64,000 bases of DNA from CALSMU01 sp965230225 (lineage in GTDB: Bacteria > Bacteroidota > Bacteroidia > Flavobacteriales_D > Parvicellaceae). The position numbers and the translations under genes are program-made. The stretch covers positions 558,001 through 622,000 of the forward strand of contig CBDDKM010000002.1 in the NCBI GenBank assembly GCA_965230225.1, given 5' to 3'. Of this stretch, positions 17,819 to 26,457 are shown one piece after another (within the stretch, counting starts at the first letter, position 1; each line of letters begins with the position of its first letter). The notes under the pieces were generated by a model, which had not been told where the DNA came from, searched no databases, and worked only from the letters and a program-made list of their open reading frames with translations.

Positions 17819-19405
17819 ATGGCAGGAATTAAACCGGCAGAAGTTTCAGCGATCTTGAGAGAACAACTTTCAGGATTTAAAACTGAAGCAGAATTAGAAG
17901 AAGTAGGTACCATCCTTCAGGTAGGAGATGGTATTGCACGTATTTATGGACTTTCAGGAGTTCAGTACGGTGAGCTTATCGAATTTGATGGAGGATTACA
18001 AGGTATCGCTTTGAACCTTGAAGAGGATAACGTTGGTGCGGTACTTTTAGGAGCATCTACGAACTTGAAAGAGGGTGACACTGTAAAAAGAACAGGAAGA
18101 ATTGCTTCCGTAAAAGTAGGTGAAGGTCTACTTGGACGTGTTGTTGACACATTAGGTAACCCAATTGATGGTAAAGGACCTATCGAAGGAGAGCTTTACG
18201 AAATGCCTATCGAAAGAAAAGCACCAGGTGTAATCTTTCGTCAGCCAGTAAACGAGCCACTTCAAACTGGTATTAAAGCGATCGATTCCATGATTCCAAT
18301 TGGAAGAGGTCAGCGTGAGTTGGTAATTGGTGACCGTCAGACAGGAAAGACTTCTGTTTGTATCGATACCATTATTAACCAAAAAGAATTTTACGACAAA
18401 GGTGAGCCAGTATTCTGTATCTACGTTGCTATTGGGCAAAAAGGATCTACAGTTGCAGGTATCGTTGATAAACTAACTAAAGCAGGAGCTATGGACTACA
18501 CAGTAGTTGTAGCTGCAAACGCTTCTGATCCTGCTCCAATGCAGTTTTACTCTCCATTTACAGGAGCGGCTGTTGGTGAGTACTTTAGAGATACAGGAAG
18601 ACCTGCTTTGATTGTTTATGATGATTTATCTAAACAAGCAGTAGCTTACCGTGAGGTATCATTGCTACTTAGACGTCCTCCAGGACGTGAGGCATACCCA
18701 GGAGATGTATTCTACCTTCACTCAAGATTATTAGAGAGAGCTGCTAAGGTAAACTCTTCTGATGCTATTGCTGCTCAAATGAACGACCTTCCGGAATCTC
18801 TTAAAGGAGTTGTAAAAGGAGGAGGTTCTTTAACAGCACTTCCAATTATCGAAACTCAGGCAGGTGACGTTTCTGCGTATATTCCTACCAACGTAATTTC
18901 GATTACTGATGGACAGATTTTCCTTGAGGCTAACTTATTCAACTCTGGGGTACGTCCTGCGATTAACGTAGGTATCTCTGTATCTCGTGTAGGAGGTTCG
19001 GCTCAAATTAAATCAATGAAGAAAATTGCCGGTACACTTAAATTGGACCAGGCACAATATAGAGAGCTTGAAGCTTTCGCTAAATTCGGATCTGACCTTG
19101 ATGCAGCTACTATGGCAGTACTTGCAAAAGGAGCTAGAAACGTGGAAATCCTTAAACAAGGAGAAGGATCTCCTTTCCCTGTTGAGGAGCAAGTAGCTAT
19201 TATCTACTGTGGAACTAAAGGGTTAATCAACAAAGTACCTGTAAACAAAGTAAAAGACTTTGAGGAAGCTTTCTTGAGCCTTATGAGAAACAGCCACGCA
19301 GATGTATTAGCTGACTTAAGAGCTGGTAAGCTTACTGATAATGTAACAGGAACTATCGAGAAAGTTGCTGCAGATTTATCAGCGAAATACGAAATTGAAG
19401 ATTAA
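17819..19405 (+). CDS. atpA: ATP synthase F1 subunit alpha
   Basis: 528 residues. The P-loop is GDRQTGKTS, followed by the family motifs PAINVGISVSRVGGSAQ and RAYLLRRPPGREAYPGD-like SLLLRRPPGREAYPGD. The length is slightly above the E. coli protein (513), as in other Bacteroidota. It forms the non-catalytic nucleotide sites with beta, whose gene is not in this window. A GC-rich hairpin (19420-19440) separates it from atpG. Confidence 0.98.
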   Translation: MAGIKPAEVSAILREQLSGFKTEAELEEVGTILQVGDGIARIYGLSGVQYGELIEFDGGLQGIALNLEEDNVGAVLLGASTNLKEGDTVKRTGRIASVKVGEGLLGRVVDTLGNPIDGKGPIEGELYEMPIERKAPGVIFRQPVNEPLQTGIKAIDSMIPIGRGQRELVIGDRQTGKTSVCIDTIINQKEFYDKGEPVFCIYVAIGQKGSTVAGIVDKLTKAGAMDYTVVVAANASDPAPMQFYSPFTGAAVGEYFRDTGRPALIVYDDLSKQAVAYREVSLLLRRPPGREAYPGDVFYLHSRLLERAAKVNSSDAIAAQMNDLPESLKGVVKGGGSLTALPIIETQAGDVSAYIPTNVISITDGQIFLEANLFNSGVRPAINVGISVSRVGGSAQIKSMKKIAGTLKLDQAQYRELEAFAKFGSDLDAATMAVLAKGARNVEILKQGEGSPFPVEEQVAIIYCGTKGLINKVPVNKVKDFEEAFLSLMRNSHADVLADLRAGKLTDNVTGTIEKVAADLSAKYEIED

Positions 19406-19419
19406 TACAATTTTTAAAA

Positions 19420-19440
19420 GGCCCTGATTTATTCAGGGCC
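19420..19440 (+). terminator. Hairpin between atpA and atpG
   Basis: GGCCCTGA and TCAGGGCC pair perfectly (8 bp) around TTTAT. There is no T-tract after it (GTCATAAC), so it is more likely an mRNA processing or stability element than a true terminator. It lies 14 bases after the atpA stop. Confidence 0.5.
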
Positions 19441-19453
19441 GTCATAACTTCTT

Positions 19454-20329
19454 ATGGCAAACTTAAAAGAAATTAGAAATAGAATCTCCTCTGTAAACTC
19501 AACCATGCAGATTACCTCTGCCATGAAAATGGTATCGGCTGCAAAATTGAGAAGAGCTCAGGATGCCATTACACAAATGCGTCCGTATGCTGAAAAACTT
19601 CAAGAGATTCTTGGGAACTTATCTTCTTCTTTGGATACAAGTGAGAACGAATATGCTCAGGAACGCGATATCAAAAATGTATTGATCGTAGGGATCAATT
19701 CTAACCGTGGTCTTTGTGGTGGATTCAACAACAACGTAACCAAGCAAGTAAAAAGAATTGCTGAAGAGCATAAGGGACAAAATATTACTGTACTACCTGT
19801 AGGGAAGAAAATGGCTGATGCTATTAAAGGTTCTGAATGGTTGTACACTGGTGATTTACTACCGAATAATACTGAAGAAGTTTGGGGTGATTTAACTTTC
19901 GAAAACTCTTCTAAAATTGCTGAAAACCTTATGGAGCGATTTACAGAAGGATCTTTCGATAGAATTTACATTATTTACAACTCATTTAAAAATGCAGCTG
20001 TACAAGAAATCAGAACCGAACAATTCCTTCCTATTATTCCTATGGCACAAGAGGAAAGCACAAGTAGTGCCGACTACATTTTTGAGCCATCGAAAAAGGA
20101 GATTGTAGAGAACCTTATTCCAAATTCTTTGAAAACACAATTTTATAAAGCTTTGCTTGATTCTCACGCTTCTGAGCACGGTGCTCGTATGACTGCCATG
20201 CACAAAGCAACGGATAACGCAACAGAGCTTAATAAAGAGCTTAAGATATTCTACAACAAAGCAAGACAAGCTGCTATTACTAACGAGATCCTTGAGATTG
20301 TTGGTGGTGCAGAAGCTTTGAATAACTAA
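19454..20329 (+). CDS. atpG: ATP synthase F1 subunit gamma
   Basis: 291 residues. The N-terminal coiled-coil helix begins MANLKEIRNRISSVNSTMQITSAMKMV (positions 1-27) and the C-terminal helix contains the signature ITNEILEIVGGAEAL. The central domain has SNRGLCGGFNN. It is the rotor shaft turning inside alpha3beta3. It is the last gene of the cluster. atpD and atpC (beta and epsilon) do not follow, consistent with their separate location in most Bacteroidota. Confidence 0.97.
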   Translation: MANLKEIRNRISSVNSTMQITSAMKMVSAAKLRRAQDAITQMRPYAEKLQEILGNLSSSLDTSENEYAQERDIKNVLIVGINSNRGLCGGFNNNVTKQVKRIAEEHKGQNITVLPVGKKMADAIKGSEWLYTGDLLPNNTEEVWGDLTFENSSKIAENLMERFTEGSFDRIYIIYNSFKNAAVQEIRTEQFLPIIPMAQEESTSSADYIFEPSKKEIVENLIPNSLKTQFYKALLDSHASEHGARMTAMHKATDNATELNKELKIFYNKARQAAITNEILEIVGGAEALNN

Positions 20330-20350
20330 AAGCAATCTGATATTAAAAGG

Positions 20351-20380
20351 AAAGGGCGAATGTTTATTCGCCCTTTTTCT
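20351..20380 (+). terminator. Rho-independent terminator of the atp operon
   Basis: AAAGGGCGAAT (20351-20361) pairs perfectly with ATTCGCCCTTT (20366-20376) around GTTT and is followed by a T-rich run. It lies 21 bases after the atpG stop. Confidence 0.85.
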
Positions 20381-20427
20381 TTGCCTTATGTTTTCCTAAC
20401 CAGTTGTTATAGCTTTACCATTAGGAA

Positions 20428-20457
20428 TAAAAAAAGGCCCACTGTAATGGACCTTTT
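20428..20457 (-). terminator. Terminator of the sigma factor / PKD protein transcript
   Basis: On the minus strand, AAAGGTCCA and TGGGCCTTT form a stem with one G-U pair, followed by a T-run (seven T). It lies 25 bases beyond the stop of the gene that ends at 20483. Confidence 0.7.
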
Positions 20458-20482
20458 GCACTGTATGAATAACTTAAACTTA

Positions 20483-21637
20483 TTATCTGTTTAAGGTTAT
20501 TGTTCCTTTATGTTCGTATAGCTTACCATCTACTCCTTTTGCGTAAATGATGTACAAGTAAGTATCATCCGGAGCGGCTTTTCCATACACATCTCTTCCA
20601 TCCCATCCATCTTCCATCGATTCAGTAGTGTATACTGTCTCTCCCAATTTGTTCAAGATGTTCAACTGGAAGCTTTCGATGTTATTCCCTTCTACTGTAA
20701 ATACGTCGTTATATCCGTCGCTATTTGGTGTAAAAATGTTTGGTATATTAGTGATAGAACTGTTTCCTTCTACCACTATTACTTTAAAGTCTTTTTGGGT
20801 GTTTCCATCAGCATCTGTTACGGTTAACTCCACTGTATACTTACCATATTTTGTAAATGTATGAGATGGATTTTCTTCGTTACTTGTAGTCCCATCACCA
20901 AAATTCCAGTGTACTTTTCCTTCGCTTTCTACTCTCGAGAAGAAAACATCTAACGGAGCATATCCTCCTACCGGTGATGCCACAATAGAAGCTATTACCT
21001 CACCTTTATCCACCTGGGTAATGATGACCGGAATATCCGACTGAATTTCGCTCAGTTGCTCCTCTATCGTTTTCTCTTCGGTAACATCATTCTCATTAGC
21101 AGCAGCGTCGTTACTGGCATCCAACTGCTGCGGAGAAGAGAACATTAAAATGGCCTCGTAATCTTTAATAGCATTTTCAGGATCGTCCGACTTATCGTCT
21201 ACCACAAACTTCTTATCCTCTACTTCTTCAACTACCTTTTCAATAACCGGATCGTTTTCGTCGGTAGGTAAGCTTGTTATAACGTTATTCGCTGCAACTA
21301 CCTCATCGGTTGGCACCTCAGTAAGGTCCTGTTCCGGGGTGGTAATTACCTCTTCTTTTACAGTTTCTGTAGCAGGAGTTGTTGGTTCGCTTACTGTTGT
21401 GTCTTCCGACATAATAGCAAAGGTTAAAGCCGCTCCTACAACACCTGTAGTAACCGCAATACCTGCTGTAGCCACCCATTTAGACAACAACGTCTTTCCG
21501 GCAGTAGCTCCGGCAGAACCTGCACCCGACTGAATACCTTGTGAAATATTACTCCACATAGCATCATTTACAGGGGCTTCAAAATTCTCAAACTGAGATT
21601 TGAATAATTCTTCTATGTTATTATCGTCTAACTTCAT
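20483..21637 (-). CDS. Anti-sigma-like membrane protein with PKD and gliding-type C-terminal domains
   Basis: 384 residues. Residues 1-48 are soluble and start LDDNNIEELFKSQFENFEAPV, the wording seen in anti-sigma-like proteins encoded next to ECF sigma genes in Bacteroidota. One membrane helix follows (about 50-75), then an acidic, Thr/Val-rich linker to about 205. A PKD domain (about 210-290) contains VHWNFGDGTTSNEENPSHTF, and the end is a gliding-motility type B domain (IPNIFTPNSDGYNDVF, GWDGRDVYGKAAPDDTYLY). It overlaps the sigma gene by 4 bases (ATGA). It probably holds the sigma factor at the inner membrane and senses the periplasm. A T9SS substrate would be an odd fit because of the membrane helix. 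Confidence 0.8.
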   Translation of the reverse strand: MKLDDNNIEELFKSQFENFEAPVNDAMWSNISQGIQSGAGSAGATAGKTLLSKWVATAGIAVTTGVVGAALTFAIMSEDTTVSEPTTPATETVKEEVITTPEQDLTEVPTDEVVAANNVITSLPTDENDPVIEKVVEEVEDKKFVVDDKSDDPENAIKDYEAILMFSSPQQLDASNDAAANENDVTEEKTIEEQLSEIQSDIPVIITQVDKGEVIASIVASPVGGYAPLDVFFSRVESEGKVHWNFGDGTTSNEENPSHTFTKYGKYTVELTVTDADGNTQKDFKVIVVEGNSSITNIPNIFTPNSDGYNDVFTVEGNNIESFQLNILNKLGETVYTTESMEDGWDGRDVYGKAAPDDTYLYIIYAKGVDGKLYEHKGTITLNR

Positions 21638-22194
21638 GGCTGGTGAATGCCTAATTCTTCAATCATTTTTCTTAATAATGCTTTGGCCCTGGAAAATTGT
21701 GATTTGGATGTACTTACTGTAATGTCCAGCATCTCCGCAATTTCTTTGTGAGAATATCCTTCTATTACATACAGGTTAAATACTGTTCGATATCCGTGAG
21801 GTATCTGCTGCAGTACTTTTAACAGATCTTCTGCTGCCAGACTCTCCAATATAAAATCGTTCGATTTAAGGGAATATGCAACATCTTCTATCTGTTGGTT
21901 CAGTTTAAGGTTTTTATTCCTTCTAATGGCGTCTAAAGCAGTATTAACAAATACTCTTCTTGCCCATCCTTCGAAGGAACCTTTGCCTGTATAAGCTCCC
22001 AATTTTTCAAAGACCTTGATAAACCCATCCTGTAACACATCCTGCGCCTCTTCCAAACTGGAGGAGTACCTTAAGCAAACCCCCATCATTTTAGGACCTA
22101 ATTTATCGTAAAGCATTTTTTGTGCCCGAGCATCCTTTTTCAAGCACCTATCGATCAATTCCTGCTCAGTCATATTTTGCTTTTCTGTAGTCAT
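21634..22194 (-). CDS. ECF-type RNA polymerase sigma factor
   Basis: 186 residues with sigma-70 region 2 (LIDRCLKKDARAQKMLYDK to FEGWARRVFVNTALDAIRR) and region 4 (RTVFNLYVIEGYSHKEIAEMLDITVSTSKSQFSRAK). It recruits RNA polymerase to a regulon not visible here. Its stop overlaps the start of the anti-sigma-like gene, the usual coupling for sigma/anti-sigma pairs. It is divergent from the TlpA-like gene (170 bases between). Confidence 0.93.
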   Translation of the reverse strand: MTTEKQNMTEQELIDRCLKKDARAQKMLYDKLGPKMMGVCLRYSSSLEEAQDVLQDGFIKVFEKLGAYTGKGSFEGWARRVFVNTALDAIRRNKNLKLNQQIEDVAYSLKSNDFILESLAAEDLLKVLQQIPHGYRTVFNLYVIEGYSHKEIAEMLDITVSTSKSQFSRAKALLRKMIEELGIHQP

Positions 22195-22364
22195 AGACTT
22201 AATCCTTTCAAAAAAGGTTGCATTAAGGTATGCAATTGATATAAATCCTTAAAAATATTGGAAAGCTAATTTTTAACACCTCTGTTAAGGTCGTGTTAAT
22301 ACGTTAAAAAATAAGGTAATATTTACTACTTTTATCGTGCACAGGAAAACGACCACACCGAAGC

Positions 22365-23639
22365 ATGAAAAGATTATTTATTTTGTTCTCGCTATGTGTA
22401 TTAACACATGGGTGTACCACCTATGGGGATACAAATAAGGAGGGAACAGCTACTCAGCAGGATACAACCAGCTCAGAGCCAACGGAATCATACATTCTGG
22501 AACAAGGTTACTGGCTCGGACAATTAAACATTACCCAGGGAATCTCACTCCCCTTTAACCTGGAGGTAAGCGGGGATTCTATTTACTTTATTAACGCCGA
22601 AGAAAAAATTGGATCGGTGATCACCAGTACAGAAAACCAATTGGTAATAGAAATGCCGGTTTTTGATTCTGAATTCCGATTCTCTAAAACCGACGAGGGG
22701 TTATTTGGATTTTGGCACAACCGTGCCAAAGGCGACAAATACCTGGTAGATTTTAAGGCCGAACATTCAGGAACGGTTCCTGATTATCGATTTAATACCT
22801 CCAGAAATGTACTTTCCTCTTCTTTTGATGGAAAATGGGAAGTAAGCTTCAGCCCAGGTACTGACGACGAATACAAAGCACTTGGAATTTTTAATCAAGA
22901 CGGAAAAGAGATTACCGGAACCTTCATTACCGAAACAGGAGATTATCGATTCCTCCAGGGAAATGTGGTTAACGACTCCGTTTACCTTTCGTGTTTTGAC
23001 GGATCCCATGCCTTTTTGTTTACTGGAGAATTGGTGAATGGAACCATCAATGGAATGTTCTATTCTGGAACCCACTGGTCGGAACCATGGTCGGCTAAAA
23101 TGAACGAAGAGTTTCATCTAAGAGACCCTTTCCAACTTACAGAGCAGGTTAATGGACAAAACATCGAGTTTTCTTTCCCTAACCTCGATAAAGAAATGGT
23201 TACATATCCGGACCCAAAATACAGTGGTAAAGTAGTCATCATTCAGTTACTTGGTTCGTGGTGCCCTAATTGTATGGACGAAACCAAGTTCTTAACGGAA
23301 CTTCATAACACTTATGGCGATCAGGGATTAGAAATTATAGGTCTTGCTTTTGAAGCTCCTAAAGAAATGAGCAGAAAAATAGACCGGGTTACGGAGCTTA
23401 AAAACCATTTTGGAGCCGAGTACGAGTTTTTAATTGCAGGTAATGCCAGTAAAAGAGAAGCAGAAGAAGCTCTACCATTTTTAAATCAGGTAATGTCTTT
23501 CCCAACCACCATTTTTATCGATAAAGATGGAGTGGTTAGAAAGATTCATACCGGGTTTTACGGACCTGGAACCGGTCAGTATTACATTGAGTACGTAAGC
23601 CAGATGGATCAGTTTGTGTCTTCTTTGCTTAAGGAATAG
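22365..23639 (+). CDS. TlpA/ResA-like thioredoxin-fold lipoprotein
   Basis: 424 residues. The signal peptide ends in a lipobox-like LTHGC (Cys17). Residues 40-250 form a beta-rich domain (DUF4369-like placement, with two similar halves around GYWLGQLNITQGI and FDGKWEVSFSPGTDDE). Residues 270-424 are a thioredoxin fold with the redox motif WCPNC in GSWCPNCMDE and the cis-Pro region MSFPTTIFID. It is probably anchored on the periplasmic side and reduces disulfides in partner proteins. A bidirectional-looking hairpin follows at 23641-23673. Confidence 0.88.
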   Translation: MKRLFILFSLCVLTHGCTTYGDTNKEGTATQQDTTSSEPTESYILEQGYWLGQLNITQGISLPFNLEVSGDSIYFINAEEKIGSVITSTENQLVIEMPVFDSEFRFSKTDEGLFGFWHNRAKGDKYLVDFKAEHSGTVPDYRFNTSRNVLSSSFDGKWEVSFSPGTDDEYKALGIFNQDGKEITGTFITETGDYRFLQGNVVNDSVYLSCFDGSHAFLFTGELVNGTINGMFYSGTHWSEPWSAKMNEEFHLRDPFQLTEQVNGQNIEFSFPNLDKEMVTYPDPKYSGKVVIIQLLGSWCPNCMDETKFLTELHNTYGDQGLEIIGLAFEAPKEMSRKIDRVTELKNHFGAEYEFLIAGNASKREAEEALPFLNQVMSFPTTIFIDKDGVVRKIHTGFYGPGTGQYYIEYVSQMDQFVSSLLKE

Positions 23640-23640
23640 A

Positions 23641-23673
23641 AAAGGGCCTCATACTATACGTACAAAGCCCTTT
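23641..23673. terminator. Hairpin between convergent genes
   Basis: AAAGGGC (23641-23647) pairs with GCCCTTT (23667-23673) across a 19-base loop, directly after the TlpA-like stop. It could end transcription from both sides. Confidence 0.5.
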
Positions 23674-23776
23674 ATCAACCAATGTGAACACTACATCCAC
23701 CAAGTTTTACAACTCGAACTGCTGCTAATTTATTCGGGTAATTTGAGCCCCACAATTCAATTAAACCTTTCGAGCC

Positions 23777-25162
23777 CTACTTATTAATGAGGGAAGTAAT
23801 GAACTCATGTATTACCGTAGGTGGATAATTCTGCATTTCCTTGGGTTCCACAATGTGCTTGTGTCCCGTAATTTTATATACTTCGTTCAATACCCAATCG
23901 CTGGAATTGAAGGTAAATATTCGATTAATGTTATTCTGCATCTGTCGCTTAGCCCTATCTATTAAGCTATCTACTAACTGCTCGTTACCTTGATTTAGGT
24001 TAATCACAATTTCTAACAGTCTGGACCAAACTGCCAAATAAGGGTTAGAGCAATAAGACACATCCAATAACAAGCGTTTTGCCTTTTTCAGGTCTCCATT
24101 TCTAACTGCACCAATGGCTACCAACAAATCTTGCATGTATGCCACTTTTGGAGAGGCAAAATACCCCTGATATTTTTCCAACAATTGGTCCGTATTATTC
24201 CCTTCCAGAATTTCTATCAGGATAAGGTAAAAGACAATTTTTGGATCTTCGTTTTGGTATTTTTCATTAATGTCTTGAGCCTCTCTAATTAATGCACGCA
24301 GCACATCATACGATTCTCCATAATGGAAGGCATAAAGGAATTTTAAGAATACAATTTTTCTTCTAACAATGTCCTTGGTTTTTCCCTCCTGGCATTTCTT
24401 CTGTAGCTGTTCTGCTTCTTCAATGTACAACTTGCAGTGCACAGGGTTTTCAAAATTAAATCTGGCCTGTGCCAATTTATACCCAGTGGCTTCCGAATAC
24501 CCAATAGCTAGCTTGATCAATGCATCAAAATTGTCGTTGCTACTAATGTAATCTCCAAACTCGTCCAATGAGGTTTTATCATCTAAAAAAGTGGAGGAAA
24601 CAAAATCATAAATCTGAGCCATTTCCAGTTGGTAATACCACTGTACCAGGTGTCTTTTTTTACCTACACTCTTTCTAAACTCCTTGATATCATTTACCGT
24701 TTGATTTTGAAGTGTGGTTTTTAATCGGTGCTCCAAAAACTGTCGTTGTACCCAATAATCATTATCCTTTAAAGCATAAGTATTCGCCTTACTTAAATAT
24801 TCGTTCTTTAAACGCTTGGTTTCGTTCTGATCGTAGCTCAAAGAAAGAAGATAGTTTCTCAATTTTAAGTCCTTTCCTAACAGTTGCTTTAGTTTAAGGT
24901 TTTCTATTTCTTTTGCTGCGAAATCAACGAATCTTCTCAGGTTTTTCTCTCGCTCCTGCTCCGATACTTCACTCTCTTTTAACTCTTTTCCAATCTTGTT
25001 AAGTGTTTTTACAAAAGATGCCTCACTGGTATTCTTAGCTCTCAACAACCGATCCAACTGGCCGTGTCTTTTGTCGTCAGAACGCTTACAAATGTTTAAA
25101 AGGCTTCTTCTTTCCGAGACCGAGAGGTCCTGTAATAGTTGGTGTAATTTTTTTCCGATCAT
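23777..25162 (-). CDS. Helical protein of unknown function
   Basis: 461 residues from the ATG at 25162 (MIGKKLHQLLQDLSVSERRSLL). A start at 25186 would add eight residues. It is almost wholly alpha-helical, leucine- and lysine-rich, with no signal peptide, membrane helix or catalytic motif. Pieces such as KVAYMQDLLVAIGAVRNGDLKKAKRLLLDVSYCSNPYLAVWSRLLEIVINLNQGNEQ (positions about 345-400) have TPR-like spacing, so a scaffold role is possible. It is divergent from the WYL regulator at 25444 (281-base gap, no clear promoter seen). No family recognised. Confidence 0.8.
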   Translation of the reverse strand: MIGKKLHQLLQDLSVSERRSLLNICKRSDDKRHGQLDRLLRAKNTSEASFVKTLNKIGKELKESEVSEQEREKNLRRFVDFAAKEIENLKLKQLLGKDLKLRNYLLSLSYDQNETKRLKNEYLSKANTYALKDNDYWVQRQFLEHRLKTTLQNQTVNDIKEFRKSVGKKRHLVQWYYQLEMAQIYDFVSSTFLDDKTSLDEFGDYISSNDNFDALIKLAIGYSEATGYKLAQARFNFENPVHCKLYIEEAEQLQKKCQEGKTKDIVRRKIVFLKFLYAFHYGESYDVLRALIREAQDINEKYQNEDPKIVFYLILIEILEGNNTDQLLEKYQGYFASPKVAYMQDLLVAIGAVRNGDLKKAKRLLLDVSYCSNPYLAVWSRLLEIVINLNQGNEQLVDSLIDRAKRQMQNNINRIFTFNSSDWVLNEVYKITGHKHIVEPKEMQNYPPTVIHEFITSLINK

Positions 25163-25443
25163 AGCTTCAAAAGGTTGGTGGCACAAAATTATGCCCTATT
25201 GGAGTGAAACAAAAGTTAAACTATAATTATTTGCCCTACTTATAAAGATAGTCATATTCGATATTCATAACTAATATAAAGCATTATAAATTGATTTTGC
25301 CTTATTACTACAATGCTTATTTTTAGGACAAAACCCCACCCAAATGGCTCTTTTTAAACAATTTTTTATTCATTTTTTACTCCGTAAATAGAATACGATC
25401 TGCTCCATTATTTTTACTTTAGCTAATAGATAACAAATAAGAA

Positions 25444-26454
25444 ATGCCAGTAATAAAAAACGCCCTTTTAAGATACCGTGTAATTGATCGCTGTATCCGT
25501 AATGCCTATCAACCTTACCCATCGAAAGCAGATTTAAGAGCTGCCTGCGAAGAAGAACTTTATGGTTCGAGTATGGGAGACAACATTTGCGACTCCACCA
25601 TAGAAAAAGACCTTTTTGCCATGCGAATGGAGCACGATGCTCCCATTAAGTACAGCAAGAGAGAAAAAGGATATTACTACACCGACGATAGTTATACCAT
25701 CGACGATGTTCCACTAACGGAGGATGATGTGGACGCCATTAAAATTGCTACCAACATTCTGTCGCAATTTAAGAACACCGAATTGTTTAGCGAGTTTGAA
25801 TTTGCCATCGATAAAATTCTCGATCGTGTAAACATTTCCTCTAACGTGCAGGATAAAGCCATTGAGGAATTCGTACAGTTTGAGCGTGTAGAAAAATTTG
25901 GAGGAAGCGAACACCTGCAAACCATCCTAAAAGCCATTAAAGAGAAAAAGAAAATCCAGTTCGAATACAAAAGCTACACCAGCAATGTGGCTAAAACCAG
26001 AAGGGTACATCCTTATTTACTTAAAGAGTATCGCAACCGTTGGTATTTAATTGGTAAAAGTGAGTTAAAGGATAAAACCATCACGTTTGGTTTGGACCGT
26101 GTAGAAAACGTAGTTCCTTTATCCGACAGTTATCAGCCGGATTCGTCTTTTAGCCCGGATAATTTCTTTAAATATTCCATCGGAATTACCGCCGATTATG
26201 GTAAACCTAAAAAAATTGTGATCGAAACTGATGAGTTACTTTCCAAGTATATTCTTTCTCAACCTTTGCACCAATCGCAAGAATATTTAGGCGGGGTAAA
26301 TGGCAAACATCAGTTTTCTTACTTTTTACTGACCACTTATGAATTAAAAATGCAGATCTTGGGCTTCGGAAAAGAGATAAAAGTTCTGGAACCGGTGGAA
26401 TTGCAAGAAGAAATTAAAGCCATTTCCAAGCAGGTTTCGGAGTTATACCAATAA
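25444..26454 (+). CDS. WYL-domain transcriptional regulator
   Basis: 336 residues. The N terminus (1-80) is a winged helix-like HTH, and the WYL domain (about 160-240) carries RNRWYLIGKSELKDKTITFGLDRVENV. A C-terminal extension (WCX) runs to the end. WYL domains bind nucleic acids or small nucleotides and are common in stress and defence regulators. The YyaL-like gene starts 3 bases after its stop, so they are one transcript and the thioredoxin-domain protein is a probable target or partner. Confidence 0.9.
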   Translation: MPVIKNALLRYRVIDRCIRNAYQPYPSKADLRAACEEELYGSSMGDNICDSTIEKDLFAMRMEHDAPIKYSKREKGYYYTDDSYTIDDVPLTEDDVDAIKIATNILSQFKNTELFSEFEFAIDKILDRVNISSNVQDKAIEEFVQFERVEKFGGSEHLQTILKAIKEKKKIQFEYKSYTSNVAKTRRVHPYLLKEYRNRWYLIGKSELKDKTITFGLDRVENVVPLSDSYQPDSSFSPDNFFKYSIGITADYGKPKKIVIETDELLSKYILSQPLHQSQEYLGGVNGKHQFSYFLLTTYELKMQILGFGKEIKVLEPVELQEEIKAISKQVSELYQ

Positions 26455-26457
26455 CGA

